In this document: one piece after another, positions 1 through 8,495 of the stretch
How positions within the stretch are numbered: the first letter of the stretch is position 1
How the letters are laid out: the number at the start of each line of letters is the position of its first letter
Assembly: GCF_001686925.1 (NCBI RefSeq)
Contig: NZ_LVEN01000044.1
Span: 186,001-250,000 of the forward strand
Direction of reading: 5' to 3'
Length of the DNA: 64,000 nucleotides
From: Flavobacterium piscis
GTDB taxonomy: Bacteria; Bacteroidota; Bacteroidia; Flavobacteriales; Flavobacteriaceae
Made by a program: the position numbers and the translations under genes
The notes under the pieces: generated by a model
Told to the model about the DNA's origin: nothing
The model's database searches: none
What the model saw: the letters and a program-made list of their open reading frames with translations, nothing else

Positions 1-642
1 TTCTGCTGGACAACCTGGAGAAGATATTGTACCATCTGAATAAGGCTCTATCTCATTATGTACAGTTGTAGAAGAAACAGGTGTTGTACTATTGGGTAAT
101 ACCGCTAAATTTTTGTAGTCCTCTGTACTTTCCGCTTCTTTTATTAAAAAAGCGAAGCCATCAGAATATATACAGGGATAATAAGTTTGGTACTCATTTG
201 AAGCGAAAATATAATTAAAACTTATGGAGTTAGTTAATGCTACAAAGTCAAATTCTAAAACAGTAGATTGAGTACTTTGGTTAATATTTAGTGCCTTTTC
301 TAAATCATCATCACCAGGCCACCCACTAGTTTGAATACCTTTTGAATTGGCTTCTATGTAAGGTCCCTTAGCATTTTTACTGGCTGATGTACTTAAAACT
401 ATACCATTCGAAAAAGGAAAATCACTAGTTCCTGAATCGAATGAAGCGTAACTAGCTCCATTACTTGCTGGATTTCCAGAAGCCTGAACAGTGGCTATAT
501 TTATGCAAGAACTATTTATTAATACATTTTTCACCAGTGATTCAGGCGTTTTTGTGTCATCTACAGTAATATTCTGCGCTTCTATCTTCGCAGATAGTAA
601 GCAAATAACTAAAGAAAAAAAACAAATTTTAAAATAATTCAT
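1..642 (-). CDS. Choice-of-anchor-L domain secreted protein (C-terminus outside window)
   Basis: Reading leftwards from an ATG at 640-642 the frame stays open to the window edge, giving 214 visible residues. Residues 1-22 form a signal peptide ending near IEAQ. The mature part has the features of the choice-of-anchor-L domain: an early TPESLVKNVL segment, FPFSNGIVLSTS, and YIFASNEYQTYYPCIYSDGF. In Bacteroidota such proteins are usually large, exported, and end in a type IX secretion sorting domain; that end is not visible here. It probably acts at the cell surface or outside the cell, as an adhesin-like protein, but no activity can be read from the sequence. The ABC permease gene lies 15 bp upstream on the same strand, probably as an unrelated unit. 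Confidence 0.8.
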   Translation of the reverse strand, partial: MNYFKICFFSLVICLLSAKIEAQNITVDDTKTPESLVKNVLINSSCINIATVQASGNPASNGASYASFDSGTSDFPFSNGIVLSTSASKNAKGPYIEANSKGIQTSGWPGDDDLEKALNINQSTQSTVLEFDFVALTNSISFNYIFASNEYQTYYPCIYSDGFAFLIKEAESTEDYKNLAVLPNSTTPVSSTTVHNEIEPYSDGTISSPGCPAE

Positions 643-657
643 AGCCTGAAAAGTATA

Positions 658-1494
658 CTACAAATCTCTATTTTTTAGTAATTTGTAAGAAAAATATATA
701 AACAAAAAAGTCCATGCCAAAACGATCAAAATTGAAAAAGAATGTACACCATAATCTTTAGTATTTTCGACCCCAATTTGTGTTCCGATACTTTTTATAA
801 CCGATAATCTTGAAATGGGTTCAATAATTAAATTTGACATTGCTTCTAAAGGTAAAAACTGCGTAATCCTATAACCTATATTGCTTTCCGGGAATATTTG
901 AAATACTAAAAGACCTTTTATGATTGATTCAATAAAAATCCATACCAATAAAAATCCCAAAGCAAAGGCAGATCGTTTTACTAAGATACCCAAAAATAGA
1001 CAAAAAGAAAAGAATCCTAATAATTTTACGAAAAAGGCCAACAAATATTCTAAATCACTAAAAACGATACCAAATTCAGTATAAGATGAAAACGAATATC
1101 CAAGGATTAAAGTCATTATAAAAACAAAAATAGTAGAACCTAAGGCGAAAAGCACAACGGTTAAGAATTTGGACAAAATAAATTCTTTTTTACTCAAACC
1201 ATCAATTAAATTTTGTTTTAAAGTTCCGTAACTGTATTCATTTGCCATCATAGATACAATAACAATGGCCATGAAAAATTTAAGCAAGGCTGCAAAATAA
1301 GTATTAAAATGCCATATAAACGGAAAATTAAAAATCCCCATTTCTGACGGATCAATATGTATGGGACCCAAATCAAATTTTATAGAAGCAATTAATGCAA
1401 TGAATGAAAGTAAAATGAAATAAGTTAAAGTAAGGATACGACTGGCTTTGTTTTTCCAGATTTTTTGTAATTCTATAGAGATAAGTCTGTTCAT
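658..1494 (-). CDS. ABC-2 type exporter, permease subunit
   Basis: A 278-residue inner-membrane protein with about six hydrophobic helices (around residues 17-37, 62-82, 107-131, 150-170, 172-195 and 250-270) and a short basic cytoplasmic start that opens LISIELQKIWKN, typical of ABC-2 family permeases. It should pair with the ATPase encoded just upstream: the ATPase stop and this ATG are separated by three bases, so the two are almost certainly co-translated. The substrate is unknown; relatives export antibiotics, lipids or signalling molecules. No substrate-binding protein is nearby, which fits an exporter. Confidence 0.8.
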   Translation of the reverse strand: MNRLISIELQKIWKNKASRILTLTYFILLSFIALIASIKFDLGPIHIDPSEMGIFNFPFIWHFNTYFAALLKFFMAIVIVSMMANEYSYGTLKQNLIDGLSKKEFILSKFLTVVLFALGSTIFVFIMTLILGYSFSSYTEFGIVFSDLEYLLAFFVKLLGFFSFCLFLGILVKRSAFALGFLLVWIFIESIIKGLLVFQIFPESNIGYRITQFLPLEAMSNLIIEPISRLSVIKSIGTQIGVENTKDYGVHSFSILIVLAWTFLFIYFSYKLLKNRDL

Positions 1495-1497
1495 GGT

Positions 1498-2409
1498 TTA
1501 GTTGTTTTGAGTAATGGCATTTTTGGTTAATTCTAAAAATTGAGCTTCAAGACTGTTTTTACGTTTTACCAAATGGCTTAACGTAATGTTTTTAGAAAAT
1601 AAAAACTGATTCAGTGCTGCTGCTGATAAATCTGATTTTAAATAAACCAAAAGTTTTCCGTCTTCTTCTGTTATTCGGTCTATTGAAGAATGTGTTGCAA
1701 GGACATTTTTTAGCGTTGCATTATCATCGGCCATAATTTCAAAGAAACCTTCGTTTGCCGACATTTCATCAACAGAACCTGAATATAAAATTTCTCCTTT
1801 TCGTAAAACAATTACATGCGAACACACTTTTTCGACTTCATCTAATAAGTGCGATGCCAGTAAAATAGTAGTTCCCTGCGAAGCAATTTTTTTGATAATA
1901 TCACGAATCTGGTGAATTCCCTGCGGATCTAAGCCATTCGTTGGTTCATCTAAAATTAAAATTTCAGGATCATTCAATAGTGCCGATGCAATAGCTAAAC
2001 GCTGCTTCATCCCTAAAGAAAAAGTACTAAATTTACTGTCTTTTCTTTCCGTTAAACCTACTAAATCAAGCTTTTCATTGATTTTAGCATAATTAATGCT
2101 TTTTATTTTACAAACCAATTTCAGGTTTTCTTCCGCAGTCATGTACGGGTAAAAGTTAGGTCTTTCTATAATTGCGCCTACTTTTTTTAAGGCTTCATGA
2201 GTCTCGACCTTTCCTCCAAACCAGCTGTAGGTTCCGGATGTACGGTTTACAACATTTAGTACAATTCCCAGAGTAGTTGATTTTCCACTTCCGTTAGGGC
2301 CTAAAATACCGTAGACACGGCCTTTTTGTATTTCAAAAGAAACATTTTTTAAGGCTTGAATGCGCCCGTATCTTTTATGCAGATTCTCAATAGTAAGTAT
2401 GGTTTCCAA
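1498..2409 (-). CDS. ABC transporter ATP-binding protein
   Basis: A 303-residue ATPase with all the expected motifs: Walker A GPNGSGKST at residues 37-45, signature FSLGMKQRL near 130, Walker B ILILDEPTNGLDP near 150, and the switch histidine in LLASHLLDEVE. The C-terminal 80 residues resemble the regulatory tail of the CcmA/NatA-like exporter group. It would energise the permease encoded directly downstream. The only in-frame start consistent with the family is TTG at 2407-2409; no ATG exists between the upstream stop and the Walker A motif. It is divergent from the gene at 2505, with 95 bp between them. Confidence 0.88.
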   Translation of the reverse strand: METILTIENLHKRYGRIQALKNVSFEIQKGRVYGILGPNGSGKSTTLGIVLNVVNRTSGTYSWFGGKVETHEALKKVGAIIERPNFYPYMTAEENLKLVCKIKSINYAKINEKLDLVGLTERKDSKFSTFSLGMKQRLAIASALLNDPEILILDEPTNGLDPQGIHQIRDIIKKIASQGTTILLASHLLDEVEKVCSHVIVLRKGEILYSGSVDEMSANEGFFEIMADDNATLKNVLATHSSIDRITEEDGKLLVYLKSDLSAAALNQFLFSKNITLSHLVKRKNSLEAQFLELTKNAITQNN

Positions 2410-2479
2410 ATTTATTTCGGTTTTAGTTTTAAGTATGACGATTCAACTTGTTTATTGTTACGCTAAATTTTATTTAATG

Positions 2480-2487
2480 TAAATTTG
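2480..2487 (+). promoter_or_regulatory. Candidate -7 box (TAnnTTTG type)
   Basis: TAAATTTG lies 17 bases before the ATG at 2505 and matches the Bacteroidota -7 consensus TAnnTTTG. A TTG at 2455-2457 is 22 bases upstream and could serve as a poor -33 element. Confidence 0.5.
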
Positions 2488-2504
2488 TAATAAAGATATT
2501 CAAA

Positions 2505-3557
2505 ATGAGCGAACCTTTAATGGTTTTAAAAAAACCATCGTACCCTTTAACTCCAGCTCTTTTAAGTTATTTAGATAAATACGAGCGTATTTCAAAAGTA
2601 TCTGTATTTTATGATGATTTATTGCGATTTGCAGGAGCCATAAATTTATACGATAAAAACGGTGTAGATACTTTGTGGACCCGTGTTTATTATGGAGAGT
2701 TTGACCGCGAAGAAATTGATTTGAATTTAAAAAAGATTTATTCGCTTTTGCATTCAGATGGAAATAATGATATTATTCAATACTTAAATGTTGATGCGAT
2801 CGATTTTTGCACCTTTGGAAACTCAAAACCTTTCAGGGTAAAAGTGCGTAATATTCTCAATGATAATTACGTACATTTTTACATAAAGAAAGCCGATGCT
2901 TCCCGAATTTACGGATTAGAACTTGAAGACATTTTATCACCCGATAAAATAAATTTTCTGGTTTTTGGTGACACTCTGATAGAAGAACATATCGTAGGAA
3001 TTCCGGGTGATATTTTTATGGAAACTTTGCTGCATACTTCTACTGAAACAGAAAAATCTCAAATAGCAAAAGAGTTTGTGAAATTTAACGAACGCTGTAT
3101 GATTAGGCTTCTGGGTGACATGCGTTCGTATAATTATGTAATTGTTCCAATTCATGATTTTGACCAGGTAGTCTATAGAATTCGTGCCATAGATTTTGAC
3201 CAGCAATGTTATGAAGGTAATTTTAAAGTTTATCGTCCGCAGTTTTTTAGGGAAAACTATCAAATGATGAAACTCATAAAGGAAAAATTAGAGGACCGTT
3301 CCGTTATTCAGTATAAGGATGAAGAAAGGGCAATTTTGGCAAAACGAATTCATTCTGCCGAAGCCAGAATTACAAAATTATTGAATATTATGTGTCACGA
3401 TACCATTTCGACAGTAGATCATTTAAATCAACTAAAAATGGAATTGTACCGTTATACTAATGATATGAAGTTTAAAAATGCCAAATCGATGGGACACATT
3501 ATGTTTGCGGCATTTGAGTTTATTACACGTAATTTTAAAAACACGAATTTAATCTAG
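2505..3557 (+). CDS. Conserved uncharacterised protein
   Basis: A 350-residue soluble protein with no signal peptide, no transmembrane helix and no motif I recognise. The sequence is rich in aromatic and acidic residues, and its last 70 residues (AILAKRIHSAEARITKLLNIM onward) look helical and possibly dimerising. Codon usage and an own TAnnTTTG promoter suggest a genuine, stably kept gene. It is probably monocistronic: the upstream gene diverges, and a long inverted repeat follows the stop. Function cannot be assigned. Confidence 0.75.
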   Translation: MSEPLMVLKKPSYPLTPALLSYLDKYERISKVSVFYDDLLRFAGAINLYDKNGVDTLWTRVYYGEFDREEIDLNLKKIYSLLHSDGNNDIIQYLNVDAIDFCTFGNSKPFRVKVRNILNDNYVHFYIKKADASRIYGLELEDILSPDKINFLVFGDTLIEEHIVGIPGDIFMETLLHTSTETEKSQIAKEFVKFNERCMIRLLGDMRSYNYVIVPIHDFDQVVYRIRAIDFDQQCYEGNFKVYRPQFFRENYQMMKLIKEKLEDRSVIQYKDEERAILAKRIHSAEARITKLLNIMCHDTISTVDHLNQLKMELYRYTNDMKFKNAKSMGHIMFAAFEFITRNFKNTNLI

Positions 3558-3561
3558 TTTT

Positions 3562-3640
3562 TAGCCACAGATTAAAACGATTTATTTTTAGAAATGGAAT
3601 TTTGATAAAAATCATTTTTAATCATTTAATCTGTGGCTTA
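3562..3640. repeat. Inverted repeat with AGCCACAGATTAAA arms
   Basis: The arm TAGCCACAGATTAAA at 3562-3576 is mirrored by TTTAATCTGTGGCTTA at 3625-3640, with an AT-rich loop of about 48 bases. It fills the space between two co-directional genes. Related text (ATCTGTGCAATCTGTGGCA) occurs at 39555-39573, so it belongs to a dispersed family. Confidence 0.75.
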
Positions 3641-3659
3641 AAAAATAAAAAATAATATT

Positions 3660-4520
3660 ATGAAAAAGTTTTTTTTACTTGGAATTTCTATTGCTTTACT
3701 GGCTTGTCAGCAACAATCAACTCCTGAATTTAAGACGCTTTATTCGCTTCCTAAAAAGTTAAAAGAAGTTTCTGGAATTACTTATTTTCCTGAAACAAAC
3801 TTACTTTATACTTTAGAAGACAGCGGCAACAAAAATGCCATTTACGCAATAAATTCACAAGGTAAATTGGCTAAAACAATTACCATTACAAATGCAACAA
3901 ATGTAGATTGGGAAGATATTACAAAAGATAAAAGCGGTAATATTTATATTGGTGATTTTGGAAATAATGATAATGAACGCAGAGACTTGTGCATTTACAA
4001 AGTCAATAAAAATCAGTTAAATAAAGATGCGGCTGTAGCCGAATATAAAGTTTCTTTTTCGTATCCTGAACAAACTGAATTTCCTCCAAAGAAAAAGGAA
4101 TTATTTTATGATGTAGAAGGTTTTTTTGAACACGGAAATTACTTTTATCTTTTTACCAAAAACAGAAGTAAAGGTTTTGACGGAACAGCTTTTATTTATA
4201 AAATTCTAAACGCTCCGGGAACTCAAAAAGCGACTAAAATTGGTGAATTTAAAACTTGTGATAATTACAATCATTGTGTGTTGACAAGCGCCACAATTAG
4301 CCCTGACGGAAAAAAAGTTGTTTTGTTAAGTCATGATAAAATTGTTTTATTTAAAGGTTTTAAAGGCGATTTATTTCATAAAGGATCTCAAACCGAAATA
4401 AAACTAAATCACTTTTCGCAAAAAGAAGCTATAGTTTTCAAAGACAATAATACCTTACTGATTGCAGATGAAAAAGCAAATAAAACAGGAGGGAACGTTT
4501 ACGAATGTAAAATTAAATAA
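3660..4520 (+). CDS. Lipoprotein, SdiA-regulated/beta-propeller-like
   Basis: A 286-residue exported lipoprotein: residues 1-16 form a signal with lipobox LLAC and Cys16 as the acylation site. The rest reads as repeated strand-turn units (for example KEVSGITYFPETNLLYTLEDSGN and WEDITKDKSGNIYIGDFGNN) as in six-bladed propellers of the SdiA-regulated/NHL-like type. Proteins of this kind are usually periplasmic or surface-attached with unknown ligands. No catalytic signature is evident. The gene stands alone between two inverted repeats. Confidence 0.65.
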   Translation: MKKFFLLGISIALLACQQQSTPEFKTLYSLPKKLKEVSGITYFPETNLLYTLEDSGNKNAIYAINSQGKLAKTITITNATNVDWEDITKDKSGNIYIGDFGNNDNERRDLCIYKVNKNQLNKDAAVAEYKVSFSYPEQTEFPPKKKELFYDVEGFFEHGNYFYLFTKNRSKGFDGTAFIYKILNAPGTQKATKIGEFKTCDNYNHCVLTSATISPDGKKVVLLSHDKIVLFKGFKGDLFHKGSQTEIKLNHFSQKEAIVFKDNNTLLIADEKANKTGGNVYECKIK

Positions 4521-4594
4521 GGAAGGTGCTAAGTTTCTAAGTTAAAGTAGAACGAAGAAGCCCCTCAAAATCATTTCAGGTAATAGTAAAAAAA

Positions 4595-4645
4595 TAGCCA
4601 CGAATTCACGAATCATATTAAAAATAATTCGTGAATTCGTGGCTA
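4595..4645. repeat. Dispersed hairpin repeat, TAGCCACGAATTCACGAAT family
   Basis: Perfect 19-bp inverted arms: TAGCCACGAATTCACGAAT at 4595-4613 and its reverse complement at 4627-4645, with a 13-base loop. It lies between convergent genes and could act as a terminator, but the same arms recur at 16764, 31878, 32292, 32512 and 42584, so it is a repeat family. Confidence 0.9.
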
Positions 4646-4693
4646 AAAACTTTGTCCCTTTGAGCCTCTATAACTTTGAACCAAAGAAAAAAA

Positions 4694-4730
4694 AACTTAG
4701 AACCTTAGCATCTCAGAATCTTAGCATCTT
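4694..4730. repeat. Periodic CTTAGAA/CTTAGCATCT repeat
   Basis: Tandem imperfect units reading AACTTAGAACCTTAGCATCT and onward, at roughly 10-base intervals, just after the stop of the convergent gene at 4734. Similar units recur in at least eight spacers of the window. Confidence 0.7.
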
Positions 4731-4733
4731 ATA

Positions 4734-7700
4734 CTAAAAGCTATATGCCGCTCCAAAAATAACTCTTCCTATTTCATCAGGAGATTTAAAATAAGAGACT
4801 CTTGCTGTTAAAACATTAATTGCATTAATCCAAACTCCTCCACCATAATCCTGGTGCCATTTTTTAGAGTCTTCACCATCCAGCCAAACTCTTCCGTAGT
4901 CAAAACCACCCAGAATCCCGTATGTTAACGGAGCAATTGTTTTTTGAATCTTACCAATGCTGAATCGTAAATCACTGCTTTGAGAAAAATAAGAACTTCC
5001 TAAAAAGCGTTCATTTCTGTAGCCTCTTAAATCAGTATCTCCGCCCAGAGAAGCTCCATGATAAAAATCAAAATTATTATTTAAAACAGCTTTTCCTTTT
5101 AAGTAGGTCGCCAGAACTAATTTACCGTTATGGTCAATTTTGTGCGTAAACCCCAAAATGCTTTCAATCGTAGGAAAGTTTTGTTTTGTATTATCTAAAT
5201 TAGTCAGCCATGTTGCAGAAGCCATAAAAGCAACTCCTAAGGTTGGTTTTGCTGCAAAATCAGAATTTTTGAAAAGATATTTTACTTTTAAACCACCATA
5301 ATTCTGATTATCAAAAACATTTGGATTTACAATATTTGGCGTGTCAATAAATCTGTTTTCAGTTTCTTCAACAGTCATTCTTTGAAAAAGTGGAAGTACG
5401 CTAAATTCGCTTCCATAACGGCCAACGTGTCTTATAGCGCCCGAAACATTAAATTTTCTAATACGTACGCGATTATAATCCATATCGACTTCGTCAGCAT
5501 CGTATTTAGTTTCGTTTCCGTAGCCAAAATAATTCATGGCAAAGTTTGGAGTCGTATATTGCGATTCAACATCAATCACCCATTTACCTAACAAACCAGG
5601 AAAATGCGCTACATAATTAAACTCTAAACCTCCGGTTGCAAAATAGTAAAATGCGTTTAAAACGTGTCTTTGCGTGTAAGGATTTTGTTTGAAATTATTA
5701 ACCGTATAATTTAAATTGATCCCTACTTTTACACCGTCATCAGGATTATAACCAATGTTAGGAAGTCCTGATACCACATTATATTTAGGTTTTTCGTAAT
5801 TGTACAGGTTCACATCATAATCATCTGTTAGTTGTGTTTTAGTTTTAGAATCGAGATTATAGGTGTTTTCTTTAGATTTAAAATCGTAGACAATTACTTT
5901 TTTTCCGTTTTCGATATTGTACGTATCATTGTTTTGACCACCAATCAAACGAATTTTAATGTTTGATTTCTGATTTCCTTTTACTTCAAAAACATCATTA
6001 TCATCTAAACCATAAATCCAAAGATTTTTCGTTTTAGCATCCGTTACCGTTTTGGTGTAAATTAATTCATCACCTTCTTTTTTAACTCTAAAAACCTGAA
6101 TTTCAATATTTTTTTTAGCATTATGGTTAATGATAAATTTATCTTTTTTATCAGTTCCGGCAATCATTACGGTATGGCTTAGAACATCAAAATAATCTGA
6201 AGCATATTTTTGAAGATCTTTCTTTCTGTTTTTTAATTTTTTCTTGATGTCTTCAATCGTGGCATCCTGAACTTCTTTTGGTAAGTTTTTAAAAGCTTTA
6301 TCAATATCACTATCTGATAAATTTTCCTGAATGTATTTAGCCTGAGCAATCCAGTCTTTCTCTTCGGCAGTCTTTAAAAAGGCTAAATCCATAGGATAAG
6401 GTTCTCTGTTAAGCCATTTTACATTATCAATTTTGTTTTTGAAAGTTCTCATGTGGCGCAGCGCCGGAATATTCATTAAAATCGAAAGTAAAGTTCCATC
6501 ATATTTTACAAAAGCCTGATCGCGGTCACGGGGAATTGGTTCGTAAAGCACTTTACTGCCTTTTTTATGTTCTGCCCAACGCCACTGGTCGCTATGTCTG
6601 TCCCAATCGCCAATAAGCATATCAAATAAACGTGCTTTCATGTAAGCATCTTCATCAACGCTGTATTTTTCGTCTTTATGAAGATTTTTCATCATATCTT
6701 CAGTACTAATAATATCCGTTGGATTGCCAAAATTTTTGCCGTCCAAATGATTATCAGCAGGTCTTTCTTCGACCATATAAAGCTGATCTCCAAAATTGGA
6801 GTTAAATTCTTTTAAACCATTTTGTTTGGGTATGTAATACAAAACAGGATTGGTGTGAGGTAAACCAATTTGGTCTGCCATACTGCCAATGGCAAATGAA
6901 GTATAAGGGTGTGAAGTAGTATAGAAATCGAATAAAAAGTTCTCAGCATATGTATCTTCAAAATCATTAACAACATACTGATCTTTAAAAGCTACTGATT
7001 GCAGGAATACAGTAGCACTTTTTTTCATGGCGCGCATAACATATTCTCTTCCTTTAGGATCTGAAACTCGTAACGATACAGATTGATGTCCTCCGCCTTC
7101 GCGAATAGGTTTAAGACCGCCCATTAAGGTGTCTAAAGTGGCCGTTTTAGCTTCTATTGGCAAACTGTAGTACTTCCTGTAATGATTCCCAAATAAGAAT
7201 TTATGAAAAACACTTTTTTTGGTCATTTTTGCTGAGTAAATAGAAGTAGTCATAGTGGCAGGAAATTTACTGTCTACAGTTGCAGCCCAATTAATTTCTT
7301 TTGCCTTAATGATTTCATGTTCAAAAAGTAATTTTTCTTTATTGTTTTCATTTCCAAAAAAGGCAACTTTTGCATCACCGCTTTTAAACAAAGTTAAGGT
7401 CGCATAACCATTTCCTCCATAGGAGAATTCAGTAGGGTTTATAGCTCTTGCCGCTTCAGATTTTGATCCGGCACCACTAATAATTTGCTGAATGTTTTCT
7501 TTGTTTACATATTGAAGATTGTGATCATGTCCGGAAACAACAATTACATTTTTTTGCTTTTGCAAAAGGGTTTTAATACGTTTTGCATAGATAGTATATT
7601 GCTTGTTCTGAATATCCTGCGGACTTACACCAGATGTTTTTCGTAGTAAATTGATAAAAGAACCAATTATCGGCAATGGTATTTTTTGTTCTAAAGGAAA

Positions 7701-8468
7701 TAATTGTTTTTCTAAAGAAAACTGTCCTCCGTGAGTTCCGTTGCTCATCAAAGGATGGTGAATAGCAAGAACAACTGTCTTTTCCTGATTTTTATTTAAT
7801 AGATTTTCTAACTGATCAAAGAAATCTTCTCTTGTTTTAATGTCACAATTATCATTCATTGTGGGGTGATTATCCCAATCTTCTAAGAACCATTCGCTAT
7901 CAACAGTAATTAGCGTAGCAGTACTGTCAATCTTAACATCTTCGATAGCACAACTTTTTCGAGGTAAAAAAGCTTTTTTGTCGTTCAGATATTTTGTTAC
8001 AAAATCGGCTTGGCGTTCCAGCCCTTTTATACCATTATACCAATCATGATTACCGGGAATCACAATTGTTTTTCCTTTAAAACCTTTAGTAAGTTTCAAT
8101 TGGTTGGTTAGTTTTGTTTCAGCCAAAGATATTGCTGCAGCATTATCATCACTGGGAAAACCCTTAGGATAAATATTGTCTCCTAAAAAAAGTAAGGTCG
8201 CTTTTTTGTTTGATTTTTTTAATTTCTGATGCAGCAGTTCAAGCGTTTGCTGTGCCTGTTTTTCATCTGCATTTCCGGCATCTCCAACTAAATAAATTGT
8301 ATGTGCAATTTTTATAGTATCAGTTGCGTTTTCCGTTTCGTAAGCACTAACATTTTTTCCGTATTGCGCTTTATGCGTAGCGCAGGAATAAACCAGCAGC
8401 AATACAACTAATGCCAAAGACCGGTTTTTAATTTTAGTAATAAAATGATTATCCAAAAACAATTTCAT
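4734..8468 (-). CDS. Metallophosphoesterase / kinase-like / outer-membrane barrel fusion lipoprotein
   Basis: A 1244-residue envelope protein. Residues 1-29 are a signal with a lipobox ending at Cys29. Residues 58-330 are a calcineurin-type metallophosphoesterase with the metal motifs GDAGN (62-66), GDNIYPKG (96), GNHDW (139-143), AIHHPL and GHDH. Residues about 440-700 carry RDPKGREYV-like strands (SDPKGREYVMRAMKK), then GDWDRHSDQWRW near 620 and PIPRDRDQAF near 648; this spacing resembles the catalytic and metal-binding loops of CotH/HipA/Fam20-like atypical kinases. Residues from about 850 to the terminal Phe form a surface-antigen/BamA-like barrel with alternating aromatic strands. Metallophosphoesterase-barrel fusions are known in Bacteroidota; the kinase resemblance is my inference. 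Only 27 bp separate its ATG from the divergent HD-PycTM gene. Confidence 0.8.
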   Translation of the reverse strand: MKLFLDNHFITKIKNRSLALVVLLLVYSCATHKAQYGKNVSAYETENATDTIKIAHTIYLVGDAGNADEKQAQQTLELLHQKLKKSNKKATLLFLGDNIYPKGFPSDDNAAAISLAETKLTNQLKLTKGFKGKTIVIPGNHDWYNGIKGLERQADFVTKYLNDKKAFLPRKSCAIEDVKIDSTATLITVDSEWFLEDWDNHPTMNDNCDIKTREDFFDQLENLLNKNQEKTVVLAIHHPLMSNGTHGGQFSLEKQLFPLEQKIPLPIIGSFINLLRKTSGVSPQDIQNKQYTIYAKRIKTLLQKQKNVIVVSGHDHNLQYVNKENIQQIISGAGSKSEAARAINPTEFSYGGNGYATLTLFKSGDAKVAFFGNENNKEKLLFEHEIIKAKEINWAATVDSKFPATMTTSIYSAKMTKKSVFHKFLFGNHYRKYYSLPIEAKTATLDTLMGGLKPIREGGGHQSVSLRVSDPKGREYVMRAMKKSATVFLQSVAFKDQYVVNDFEDTYAENFLFDFYTTSHPYTSFAIGSMADQIGLPHTNPVLYYIPKQNGLKEFNSNFGDQLYMVEERPADNHLDGKNFGNPTDIISTEDMMKNLHKDEKYSVDEDAYMKARLFDMLIGDWDRHSDQWRWAEHKKGSKVLYEPIPRDRDQAFVKYDGTLLSILMNIPALRHMRTFKNKIDNVKWLNREPYPMDLAFLKTAEEKDWIAQAKYIQENLSDSDIDKAFKNLPKEVQDATIEDIKKKLKNRKKDLQKYASDYFDVLSHTVMIAGTDKKDKFIINHNAKKNIEIQVFRVKKEGDELIYTKTVTDAKTKNLWIYGLDDNDVFEVKGNQKSNIKIRLIGGQNNDTYNIENGKKVIVYDFKSKENTYNLDSKTKTQLTDDYDVNLYNYEKPKYNVVSGLPNIGYNPDDGVKVGINLNYTVNNFKQNPYTQRHVLNAFYYFATGGLEFNYVAHFPGLLGKWVIDVESQYTTPNFAMNYFGYGNETKYDADEVDMDYNRVRIRKFNVSGAIRHVGRYGSEFSVLPLFQRMTVEETENRFIDTPNIVNPNVFDNQNYGGLKVKYLFKNSDFAAKPTLGVAFMASATWLTNLDNTKQNFPTIESILGFTHKIDHNGKLVLATYLKGKAVLNNNFDFYHGASLGGDTDLRGYRNERFLGSSYFSQSSDLRFSIGKIQKTIAPLTYGILGGFDYGRVWLDGEDSKKWHQDYGGGVWINAINVLTARVSYFKSPDEIGRVIFGAAYSF

Positions 8469-8495
8469 AATTTAGTGGTATAAAAACAATTCTCC

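Noticed and set aside
2407..2414. TAAATTTG on the minus strand as -7 box of the ABC operon
   Set aside because: It overlaps the TTG start codon of the ATPase gene, so transcription would begin inside the gene. Probably a chance match.
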